Virus record (IMG/VR): IMGVR_UViG_3300032050_000024
Location: 62,001-126,000 of that record
From: a virus
Reading direction: 5' to 3' (one strand)
Length of the DNA stretch: 64,000 nt
How positions within the stretch are numbered: the first letter of the stretch is position 1; every line of letters starts with the position of its first letter. The notes beneath the pieces are model-generated. The model had not been told where the DNA came from, did no database searches, and saw only the letters and a list, made by a program, of their open reading frames with translations. This document shows, piece by piece, positions 52,516 through 59,058 of the stretch. A program made the translations under genes and the position numbers.

Positions 52516-53334
52516 TTAAATATCTATACCATTACCCCAACCTAAATTAGTTTTAGGGCCATAAATTTTTTGATTAATAGTATCTATATAATAATCATCA
52601 ATATCTCCAGTATCAATAGATGGTGCTATATTACCATTTAAAATTTTACTAGGAGCTTCTTTAAGATTTTGTAATATATTGAGTTGTTGTTCTAACAAAT
52701 TATCAATAATATCGATTCTATTTTGTATATCGTCATCAGAAACATTTAATTCTGTATAAAAACGTGTAGGTGCAATTGCATCATAATTTATATTTCTATT
52801 AAGTTCATCTAACTCATTAGAAATATCTATAGTAACTACAAATGTTTCAGTATTACAAATTGATGTTAATTTATCTAATCCTACTGCTAATGTTTTATTA
52901 ATCATATCTAAACGAATATTAATAGTAGATATTAATCCTTGCAAAGAATTAGTAGATGACTTTGCATTAGTTCCTAAATTATCAAAAGTATTTATTAATT
53001 CAGTTACAGGCCCCATTGAAACTCCAGGAACAGCTGGAATCGCTAATTGTATAGATTTTAATGTAGTTGCAACGGTTGAAATTGTAGTTATAACAGGTGT
53101 AATGTTATTAATTGAGTTAAGGCCTTGTTTAATTGAAGTAATTGAATCGTATATTTTTTGTAATTCTTGTTTTAGTTGTTTTATTTGCGGATCTGAACAT
53201 TTTACTTTGGAATTAAGCTGCATAATTTGATCTGTAAATTTAGATGCATTTTTTGAAAGTTGTTCAGATTGTTTCATTAACAACGGAATTATTCGTTGAA
53301 TCAAATTTGACGGTATTGTTGCTCCTATTGCCAT
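52516..53334 (-). CDS. Helical baseplate/hub-region protein, unknown
   Basis: 272 residues. Helical N-terminal two thirds (LIQRIIPLLMKQSEQLSKNA, IKQLKQELQKIYDSITSIKQ) with a hydrophobic Thr/Ile/Val-rich stretch (NNITPVITTISTVATTLKSI) like those in tape-measure proteins; a C-terminal mixed region ends PKTNLGWGNGIDI. Too short for a tape measure of a T4-length tail. Overlaps the spike-like gene by one base (TAATG). A hub or tail-initiator role is suggested by the neighbours only. Confidence 0.66.
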   Translation of the reverse strand: MAIGATIPSNLIQRIIPLLMKQSEQLSKNASKFTDQIMQLNSKVKCSDPQIKQLKQELQKIYDSITSIKQGLNSINNITPVITTISTVATTLKSIQLAIPAVPGVSMGPVTELINTFDNLGTNAKSSTNSLQGLISTINIRLDMINKTLAVGLDKLTSICNTETFVVTIDISNELDELNRNINYDAIAPTRFYTELNVSDDDIQNRIDIIDNLLEQQLNILQNLKEAPSKILNGNIAPSIDTGDIDDYYIDTINQKIYGPKTNLGWGNGIDI

Positions 53335-54356
53335 TATGCTTTGTATTTATCAACCATTACGTTGTAATTTTTAATTCGTTTTAACAATAAAGATGCATCT
53401 GCTAAACCTTGATAAATAGGTGTTGAAATTTTACCACCAGCGTCAACAAATCCTATATTACACACATCGATTAATTTTTGTAAAAGTTCGACAACTGCTT
53501 CAGTATGTAATAACGGTTCTTTATTTTTCGAAGAACCTAAATAAATTTTAGGAGAATTAATTTCAATACCTGTTTGTGAATCTAGTATAATATGATCTGA
53601 TTTTGATTTTAATGTAATACGATCTGCTGTACCAATTAATTGTGATTTTGAATACTCTGAAGGTGATATTGCTTGATATAATTCATTATTCAACGTAAAA
53701 TTAGGAAGTTGTTGTGTAGATGTTAAATAAATAGATGCCGGATCGGTTTGTATGTCTTCAACATCGAATGATTTATCTGTTTTTGGTTTTTGTCCGTTTG
53801 AAATTATAATGATCGGATCACCTACGATATCACCTTTCCAATTTGGACGTAACATATTTCCAGAATAGTTTGCAGTGCTACCTAAACGTATTGTATTGCC
53901 CCAACGCCCTTGATAAATCATATCACCTTGATACGGTTGTAAAGATGATACTGATTTTAAAAATTCAGATTTAGGTAAAATATTTTCTATGTCATTTGTT
54001 GTTATAGCATCTCGATATGATATTCCTGGAACTATATTAGTATTGATATCTGATTGTATAGAGTATGGTTGAAAATAATACCATTGAATCCCGGTGTTTG
54101 TTAAAGTTGTTTCTTGATTATATGCTCTAAATATCAAAACATGTTCTCCTAGTAATGGAATTTGAACATTGTTTATATTAAAAGGTCGAGCTGTACGTAT
54201 ATCTCGTTTTCTAGTAAATCGATTAACAGTTTGAACTTGTATAGAAAACAATTGACTTGAATTACCATTTCTAGTGTCATTTGGTTCAATGTATTCTAAT
54301 GTTCCATTGATTCCAATAACTTCTGCTAATTCAAATTTAACTAGACCATCATTCAT
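53334..54356 (-). CDS. Baseplate hub/spike protein (gp5/VgrG-like)
   Basis: 340 residues. The N-terminal region (VKFELAEVIGINGTLEYIEP) contains an OB-fold-like set of strands with NINNVQIPLLGEHVLIFRAY; the centre has PYQGDMIYQGRWGNTIRLGS, the 'G....qGRfG..IrlGs' signature of phage spike/puncturing proteins; then DRITLKSKSDHIILDSQTGI and EINSPKIYLGSS, a short beta-helix stem as in gp5 C-terminal domains. No lysozyme domain is present, unlike T4 gp5. The C-terminal 60 residues are helical. Likely the membrane-puncturing spike or its hub adaptor. ATGA overlap with the gene upstream. Confidence 0.8.
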   Translation of the reverse strand: MNDGLVKFELAEVIGINGTLEYIEPNDTRNGNSSQLFSIQVQTVNRFTRKRDIRTARPFNINNVQIPLLGEHVLIFRAYNQETTLTNTGIQWYYFQPYSIQSDINTNIVPGISYRDAITTNDIENILPKSEFLKSVSSLQPYQGDMIYQGRWGNTIRLGSTANYSGNMLRPNWKGDIVGDPIIIISNGQKPKTDKSFDVEDIQTDPASIYLTSTQQLPNFTLNNELYQAISPSEYSKSQLIGTADRITLKSKSDHIILDSQTGIEINSPKIYLGSSKNKEPLLHTEAVVELLQKLIDVCNIGFVDAGGKISTPIYQGLADASLLLKRIKNYNVMVDKYKA

Positions 54357-54796
54357 GAATCAGTACCTTCTTGCATTTTATTTCTTGCATCTTGTATTCG
54401 TCGTTCAATGTGTTGTTGTTTAGAATCCATGGACCGTAAATCTTCAATTTCATCATTTAATTCTGTTTCTAATGTTGATTCTGCTATTTTAAGTAATTGC
54501 TGTTTTTCTTCATCCGATAATAACGAATCTGCGCCAGCAATTGTTTGCTTAGTAGAAATATATCGCTGAACGATAGCAGTTAATTTTACAAGATGATCAT
54601 CATTTTTAACGGCAACGTCTAAGTATTCTTTAATCAATGGAACTATGATTGTTGCATCTGATGCATTTCGTATCAAAGGTTGTAATTGGGCAATGAGTTG
54701 AGTAATTTGTCGATCTTTCTTTTTGCTGTTATGATAGACATCAGACATTAAATCTGCAAATGTAGTACCCTTAAATAGTTCTTCGTTTTTATCCAT
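54353..54796 (-). CDS. Helical protein preceding the spike gene, unknown
   Basis: 147 residues, all-helical: LMSDVYHNSKKKDRQITQLI, LIKEYLDVAVKNDDHLVKLT, LLSDEEKQQLLKIAESTLET, and a C-terminal Glu/Arg-rich coiled coil ending EGTDS. First gene of the hub transcript, with an ATATTTATTTTTATAT motif upstream. Could be a chaperone or assembly factor; no family recognised. Confidence 0.66.
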   Translation of the reverse strand: MDKNEELFKGTTFADLMSDVYHNSKKKDRQITQLIAQLQPLIRNASDATIIVPLIKEYLDVAVKNDDHLVKLTAIVQRYISTKQTIAGADSLLSDEEKQQLLKIAESTLETELNDEIEDLRSMDSKQQHIERRIQDARNKMQEGTDS

Positions 54797-54815
54797 TTTA
54801 TAACATTTATATAAA

Positions 54816-54824
54816 AATAAATAT
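54816..54824 (-). promoter_or_regulatory. Late-promoter-like motif upstream of hub operon
   Basis: Minus strand reads TTTTAATATTTATTTTTATAT, 20-30 nt before the start at 54796, at the end of the sigma-like gene. Confidence 0.55.
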
Positions 54825-55525
54825 TAAAACGGCAATTTTATGAAATCTGATTGTTCGTATTGTTTAAATTTAGTTTCGTAAAGATGTTTCAATGTTTTAA
54901 TAACCCGGGTGATATTAGTAGTTTCTAATCCCGTACGTTCGCGTATAAAGATATATAATGCTTTTTTATTAAAATCTTCGATATTTTCTCGAGTTTCAAA
55001 AATATGAAGTATTGAATCGGCAACATGTATATCTACTGAAGTATTAAATATTGAATTCAAATTTTCATAACAATATTCAATATATGCATCCATAAAATAA
55101 CGCAATGTTTCTTGCATTTCATCATTATGAATTTCAGCCATAATGTTGCGTTGTTCATCAACATTAATGGTTTCGGTATCTTGTTTTAATTTAGCATAAC
55201 CTTTTTGATTTTCAGCAATAAGATAATTAAAAGAAGTACGCGTATAATACGAATATGCTTTTCCTGCTTCAGGATTAAATTTATCTAATCGAGCTGTTAA
55301 AAATGTAACTAAATCAGTTTGCAAATCATGAAATGATGAATCAATATAATCAGGCTTCATTTTATTAATTAGATTTTCTGCTAATTTCATGAAAGCTGGA
55401 TAAATGAAACGACGATATATTTTTTCACGTGTTACACTGCTATCTGATTTATTATAACCTACAATTGCTAGTTCGGTTATTTTAGTGAAGTAATTATTAC
55501 TTTTCTTCTTCGCTCTCTTCGCCAT
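54824..55525 (-). CDS. gp55: Late-transcription sigma factor, gp55-like
   Basis: 233 residues from the ATG at 55525, which follows AAAAAGGAATTTG; an upstream TTG lacks a site. DSSFHDLQTDLVTFLTARLD, then KFNPEAGKAYSYYTRTSFNY and LIAENQKGYAKLKQ is the region-2 pattern of gp55-type sigma factors ('dl...m...l..rl.kFdp..g.a.ayf......n.......k.k....'). The C-terminal part (IEDFNKKALYIFIRERTGLE-TTNITRVIKTLKHLY) may be a region-4-like helix bundle. In T4 gp55 binds the sliding clamp-activated polymerase and reads the TATAAATA late promoter. Probably reads the ATATTTATA motifs reported here. Its start overlaps the membrane gene by 29 nt. Confidence 0.85.
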   Translation of the reverse strand: MAKRAKKKSNNYFTKITELAIVGYNKSDSSVTREKIYRRFIYPAFMKLAENLINKMKPDYIDSSFHDLQTDLVTFLTARLDKFNPEAGKAYSYYTRTSFNYLIAENQKGYAKLKQDTETINVDEQRNIMAEIHNDEMQETLRYFMDAYIEYCYENLNSIFNTSVDIHVADSILHIFETRENIEDFNKKALYIFIRERTGLETTNITRVIKTLKHLYETKFKQYEQSDFIKLPF

Positions 55526-55796
55526 CAAATTCCTTTTTAAGATTATCAATTACTTCTTTCAATAAAGAAAACGTTGTTCCTGCTTCATCATCTTTTTCAA
55601 AAGCACCAATTCGGTCAAGTTCTTTCATTTTAGCATACGCTTCTAAAATTTTAGAATACATATACATATTAGATGCTTCTATAGATTCATGATAATCATC
55701 ACTATCTGCTAATAATCCAGCTAAAACATAAGCTCGGAATCCAAAGTATCCTGCAGCAAATACAAGTACAATGTTTGAAATTATTAATGGAATCAT
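55497..55796 (-). CDS. Small membrane-anchored protein, unknown
   Basis: 99 residues. One N-terminal membrane segment (IPLIISNIVLVFAAGYFGFR), then a cytoplasmic or periplasmic helical region (YMYSKILEAYAKMKELDRIG) and an acidic end (FDGEESEEEK). Overlaps the HD gene by 4 nt (ATGA) and the sigma gene by 29 nt, so it is translationally coupled to both. Similar small membrane proteins lie next to gp55-like genes in other T4-like aquatic phages as I recall; the role is unknown. Confidence 0.68.
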   Translation of the reverse strand: MIPLIISNIVLVFAAGYFGFRAYVLAGLLADSDDYHESIEASNMYMYSKILEAYAKMKELDRIGAFEKDDEAGTTFSLLKEVIDNLKKEFDGEESEEEK

Positions 55797-56563
55797 TGGA
55801 ACGCCTTAAATATATCATTTAATGATTGTTCAACTTGTGGATTATTTTCTGCTAAGTTTTTCAATCCATTACTTTTTTGTGTTTTGCTTTTTTCTGCAAC
55901 CGGAGCTGGAGATACATTTTTTCCATTTCTCCAACGCTCATACTCAATTTGAGCTGCCATATGATCTGCATGATGCAAAACAATTGGAAGATTTGTTTTT
56001 AATTTAGCTTGTGCTGAACGGGCAACATAATACGGTTTATTTGCATCATCATACATTCCATCATGAATCTTGATTGCTTGATATTCATTCCAAGACATTT
56101 TAACATCATACTCTTGTAGCAACCAAATTGATAAATCTGGAACCATTGTAAATGGAATGTTTTCATTGTGCTTGTACATCTTATTTTGATTCTTGCGATG
56201 CCAATCCGATGTTTCAACTTGGTAAACTTCATTGCCTTCACCTGGAAATCCTACTTTACCTAAATCATGATGCATTGCTGCAAATAACAATTCTTCTTCA
56301 GTATATCCAGACATATCAGCACCCATTACAGTCCATGTAGTATGCAAAGTTAACGCACAATCCATTACACGAAGTACGTGATCTACATAACCTCCGGCAA
56401 ATGCATTATGAAAATGTGCAATAGAAGACGCTGGCATAAATACCATACGATCTTCGAATGCATCATACATTCGATTCAATGCATCTTTACGGGTAGGGAA
56501 GAACTGATCAACTAAATTGCGATATCTTTCCCAATTTGATTTTATTTTTTCTGCTTCTAACAT
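55793..56563 (-). CDS. HD-domain phosphohydrolase
   Basis: 256 residues. HD-superfamily metal ligands: GGYVDHVLRVMD (H62), AAMHHDLGKVG (H99-D100) and LHHADHMAA (D200, with H197-H198 and H201 adjacent); further His residues at HNENIP and KIHDGMY lie between. YTEEELLFAAMHHDLGKVGF is a classic HD block. A C-terminal 45-residue tail is charged and probably flexible. HD enzymes act on nucleotides, cyclic nucleotides or (p)ppGpp; substrate cannot be read from sequence. The gene sits in the operon leading to the gp55-like factor. Confidence 0.85.
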   Translation of the reverse strand: MLEAEKIKSNWERYRNLVDQFFPTRKDALNRMYDAFEDRMVFMPASSIAHFHNAFAGGYVDHVLRVMDCALTLHTTWTVMGADMSGYTEEELLFAAMHHDLGKVGFPGEGNEVYQVETSDWHRKNQNKMYKHNENIPFTMVPDLSIWLLQEYDVKMSWNEYQAIKIHDGMYDDANKPYYVARSAQAKLKTNLPIVLHHADHMAAQIEYERWRNGKNVSPAPVAEKSKTQKSNGLKNLAENNPQVEQSLNDIFKAFQ

Positions 56564-56579
56564 AACTTATTATAACGAT

Positions 56580-56747
56580 TTATTTTCGTAATTCCAAAGT
56601 TTGTCCATTGACTAACTTGGATGTACATGTACTACACGTAACTGCTGTAACTTTTTCATCAACTCGTTGGCAAATGTTTTCGCAATATTTACATTGCATT
56701 TTTTTAAAACCTTTCGGAGCTGGAGAACTTTTTATGGATTTTCTCAT
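56580..56747 (-). CDS. 55-residue zinc-ribbon protein
   Basis: Short gene: MRKSIKSSPAPKGFKKMQ, then CKYCENICQ and TCSTCTSKLVNGQT, ending ELRK. Two CxxC pairs (CKYC and CSTC, 16 residues between pairs) make a four-cysteine zinc ribbon after a basic tail. It starts in an ATGA overlap with the gene upstream and is followed by the HD gene 17 nt later. Coding is supported by the overlap, the Cys pattern and the lack of stop codons. It may bind DNA, RNA or a protein partner. Confidence 0.75.
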   Translation of the reverse strand: MRKSIKSSPAPKGFKKMQCKYCENICQRVDEKVTAVTCSTCTSKLVNGQTLELRK

Positions 56748-56923
56748 TCTCTATCTACGTAATATTTTGCGGAATCTAATTTTTTAATTGCTGTTGCTAA
56801 ATTGTTAAGAGCAGATGCTTTGTCAATTTTTCCTTCTTGCAACATTTTTCCTGTGTTTCTGATAATTTCTCGAGCATCTTCAATGTCATCGGTAACTTTT
56901 GCTTTGTAACGGTACTGTGCCAT
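56744..56923 (-). CDS. 59-residue helical protein heading the HD/gp55 operon
   Basis: Short gene: MAQYRYKAKVTDDIEDAREI, then IRNTGKMLQEGKIDKASALN and NLATAIKKLDSAKYYVDRE. Two helices with amphipathic spacing, no motif recognised. AAAAAGGAAAAGTT precedes the ATG, and an ATATTTATA motif lies at 56947-56954, so this is the first gene of the transcript. Overlaps the zinc-ribbon gene by 4 nt. Confidence 0.72.
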   Translation of the reverse strand: MAQYRYKAKVTDDIEDAREIIRNTGKMLQEGKIDKASALNNLATAIKKLDSAKYYVDRE

Positions 56924-56946
56924 AACTTTTCCTTTTTATTATTTAA

Positions 56947-56954
56947 TATAAATA
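56947..56954 (-). promoter_or_regulatory. Late-promoter-like motif, minus strand, of the divergent region
   Basis: Minus strand reads AATAATATTTATATTAAATA, 24-31 nt before the start at 56923. About 35 nt from the plus-strand motif at 56989. Confidence 0.6.
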
Positions 56955-56988
56955 TTATTACGCGTAAATCAAAGATTTTTTTTACTTG

Positions 56989-56996
56989 ATATTTAT
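56989..56996 (+). promoter_or_regulatory. Late-promoter-like motif, plus strand, for the leader-array
   Basis: Plus strand reads TTTTTTTTACTTGATATTTA, then TTACATATAAAAAGG, 27-34 nt before the start at 57023. The same poly-T plus ACTT prefix precedes the motifs at 59029 and 61832. Confidence 0.65.
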
Positions 56997-57022
56997 TACA
57001 TATAAAAAGGATACAATAATAC

Positions 57023-57757
57023 ATGAAAAATATTTTAGCAGAAAACATGTTAAGATTTGGTACTAAAAATTTATCTGAACAGACAAAATTAATTTTAACA
57101 GAAGACATATCAGAATTTAATAATGTAACAAACGCAATACAAACATCATTAGATAATTTTAATACTTCAGCAGAAACTGCATATGGAAAAGGAAATGTAT
57201 GGGTATTAAAACAAACATCAAAACATTTTCCGCGGACAGACTATCAAACATTTTATTGGATAATTTATATAACTAACCCAAAAACTGGTAGTACTGCAAG
57301 CCATAGTCATGTAGGACATTCGACCCCGAACACATTTGGTAAATTTTGGATCTTAAGACCAGGCCATGAAGATGCGAAAGAAAGACTGATTTATAAAAAA
57401 ATATTTCAAATGAATAAATCAACTACTGGACATGCTGACGCAACGCAGTTATTTGACGTATGTGAATATGATGCTAATAGTGGAAAAGCTCCAACATGGG
57501 CAGATACTAATGCAGCATTAAGTAATCTAGCTACCGGTTTCGATACATTAGCAAAAGACGCACTCGATTATACGACTGATAAACATGGCAATAAACTTAA
57601 ACCATGGGATAAAACACCGATGCTTAACACTAGCAAAGCATTGACTGAGTTTGGTCCAAATCTTGTTCAAAATATTAAAGAAGTATTTAATTCACTAAAA
57701 CTAGCTCCAACTACTCTAGAAGGTAAAAAATCATGGAAAGGAATGAAAACAGTATAA
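57023..57757 (+). CDS. Leader-array protein 1 (MKNILAEN family, body A)
   Basis: 244 residues. The leader MKNILAENMLRFGTKNLSEQ (1-20) followed by TKLILTEDISEF is almost identical, in protein and DNA, to the next gene. The body starts at about residue 40, with YGKGNVWVLKQTSKHFPRTD, FYWIIYITNP and a C-terminal IKEVFNSLKLAPTTLEG-KKSWKGMKTV. L-x-E sites in the leader: LAE, LSE, LTE. No signal peptide, membrane segment or catalytic motif. I infer a head-targeting leader on an internal protein; the body fold is unknown. First plus-strand gene after the long minus block. Confidence 0.8.
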   Translation: MKNILAENMLRFGTKNLSEQTKLILTEDISEFNNVTNAIQTSLDNFNTSAETAYGKGNVWVLKQTSKHFPRTDYQTFYWIIYITNPKTGSTASHSHVGHSTPNTFGKFWILRPGHEDAKERLIYKKIFQMNKSTTGHADATQLFDVCEYDANSGKAPTWADTNAALSNLATGFDTLAKDALDYTTDKHGNKLKPWDKTPMLNTSKALTEFGPNLVQNIKEVFNSLKLAPTTLEGKKSWKGMKTV

Positions 57758-57774
57758 ATAAAAAAAAGAACAAC

Positions 57775-58434
57775 ATGAAAAATATTTTAGCAGAAAACAT
57801 GATTCGATTCGGAACCAAAAATTTATCCGAACAGACAAAATTAATTTTAACAGAAGACATATCAGAATTTAAGAATGTAACAAACGCAATACAGCCGTTG
57901 TTGGATACTTTTAATAAAGAGTGTCCATGGACACTTACAGTTACCCCAACTATCGATTCATGGAATGATACTCAAGGAAATGCTCAAACAATGTTCTATT
58001 GGGAGATTGATTTTAATAATACTGCAGTCGGAAAAACACCGGTGAATTTTTGCAAATTATCAGTTATTAGGAATGGAATTGAAAAAGATATGGGAAATGC
58101 AGTTATAAATAAACGTTTTGAAATTAATTCAAAAGGAATTGATGGGAAATATGATCAAACGGTATGTAGATATATGGCTAATTCTAATGAAGCACCAAAA
58201 TGGAATGATACTATTACATCTAAAGCAATTGAAAATATGACAATTAGTTTTCGAACTTCAGCCGGTGATTCAAAACGTGGAGTTGATCAAGATCAATTGA
58301 GAAAATCAGCCGATGCAGTAGCAAATAATGGAGCTACATTAATTTTAGGTTTAAAAGAAGTATTTAATTCAGTTAAAATTTCCCCAACTATAGAACCGTT
58401 TAAATCAAAATGGAAAGGAATGAAAACAGTATAA
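57775..58434 (+). CDS. Leader-array protein 2 (MKNILAEN family, body A)
   Basis: 219 residues from the ATG at 57775; an in-frame upstream ATG overlaps the previous gene's end and would bury the leader. Leader MKNILAENMIRFGTKNLSEQ and LILTEDISEFKNVTNAIQ match gene 1 closely, then the bodies diverge (CPWTLTVTPTIDSWNDTQGN, FYWEIDFNN) and converge again at LKEVFNSVKISPTI...SKWKGMKTV. A tandem duplicate of gene 1 with a fast-diverging middle. Followed by a strong terminator. No known domain. Confidence 0.8.
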   Translation: MKNILAENMIRFGTKNLSEQTKLILTEDISEFKNVTNAIQPLLDTFNKECPWTLTVTPTIDSWNDTQGNAQTMFYWEIDFNNTAVGKTPVNFCKLSVIRNGIEKDMGNAVINKRFEINSKGIDGKYDQTVCRYMANSNEAPKWNDTITSKAIENMTISFRTSAGDSKRGVDQDQLRKSADAVANNGATLILGLKEVFNSVKISPTIEPFKSKWKGMKTV

Positions 58435-58450
58435 AAAATATTTTATAGTA

Positions 58451-58478
58451 AAATAGGGAGCATAACGCTCCCTTTTAT
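58451..58478. terminator. Bidirectional terminator
   Basis: 7-bp stem AGGGAGC/GCTCCCT (58455-58461 with 58467-58473) flanked by A and T runs, lying between the convergent stops at 58434 and 58488. Confidence 0.85.
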
Positions 58479-58487
58479 TATGTTTTA

Positions 58488-58943
58488 TTATTCTAAAATT
58501 TCATATCTAACTAATGTAGTTGTATCATCTAACGGATTATAAAAATATACCATTGGATGAAATGAATTATTCAAAGAAAATTTAAAAGTCTTTGTAATTA
58601 TGGGCAGATAATGACCATTTACCCATTCATAATGATTAAAATCAAATGTTATAGAATTTCCAACATGTTTACGATTTAGCATATTTTCTTGTGAGCCAAA
58701 GAAATCATTTTCATCATATGTTATTATGTAACCTAAATATTCATTGTCAGGATCATAATTTACAACAACAGTTTGTTTGTAATCTTTTTGAATGGTATTG
58801 AAACTGTTTGAAATTACATCATTGAATTTTTTTAAGCCTCGAGCTTGGTATGATGTATAGCTTATGATGTTGAATTGTTGGATGGTTTGTGCAAATCCGG
58901 TGATATTAATTGCTAATACAATTATTAAAAATAAACGTTTCAT
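58488..58943 (-). CDS. Secreted protein 1, unknown
   Basis: 151 residues from the ATG at 58943, which begins a signal peptide MKRLFLIIVLAINITGFAQ with a Bacteroidota-style FAQ end; a longer in-frame start upstream would destroy it. Mature part is beta-rich (VVVNYDPDNEYLGYIITYDE, SITFDFNHYEWVNGHYLPI, TTTLVRYEIL). No Cys lipobox, no enzyme motif. Transcribed away from the leader gene at 59059; its upstream sequence is repeated at the other secreted gene (61745). May act in the host envelope. Confidence 0.78.
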   Translation of the reverse strand: MKRLFLIIVLAINITGFAQTIQQFNIISYTSYQARGLKKFNDVISNSFNTIQKDYKQTVVVNYDPDNEYLGYIITYDENDFFGSQENMLNRKHVGNSITFDFNHYEWVNGHYLPIITKTFKFSLNNSFHPMVYFYNPLDDTTTLVRYEILE

Positions 58944-58945
58944 TT

Positions 58946-58988
58946 TCTTATTATTTAATTGGTTAATTATATTAGTATTATATGAAAA
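58946..58988 (-). repeat. 43-bp leader repeat, copy 1
   Basis: Identical to 61748-61790. Minus strand reads TTTTCATATAATACTAATAT, then AATTAACCAATTAAATAATA-AGA, directly before a signal-peptide start codon. Contains TATAAT-like boxes, so it may be a host-type promoter plus untranslated leader. Confidence 0.85.
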
Positions 58989-59010
58989 ATAACTCATATT
59001 TCAAAATCAT

Positions 59011-59036
59011 AGTATTTTTTTTTACTTAATATTTAT
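59011..59036 (+). promoter_or_regulatory. Late-promoter-like motif with poly-T prefix, repeat copy 1
   Basis: 26 nt (agta, nine T, actta, atatttat) identical to 61814-61839. Motif ATATTTAT at 59029-59036 is 23-30 nt before the start at 59059, followed by AAAAAGG. Confidence 0.7.
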
Positions 59037-59058
59037 GATTATAAAAAGGTAAATATAT

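Noticed and set aside
52516-53334. Tape-measure protein
   Set aside because: Helical with a hydrophobic Thr/Ile stretch, but 272 residues is far too short to measure a T4-type tail.
56797-57108. Minus-strand frame of 103 codons crossing the divergent promoter region
   Set aside because: It would run through both promoter motifs and the start of the leader gene; the 59-residue gene at 56744-56923 in another frame has a ribosome-binding site and overlap coupling.
58944-58997. Longer N-terminus for secreted protein 1 beginning at 58997
   Set aside because: The extension lies within the 43-bp repeat and would place the signal peptide internally; the ATG at 58943 gives a normal one. The same reasoning sets the CAP start at 61237.
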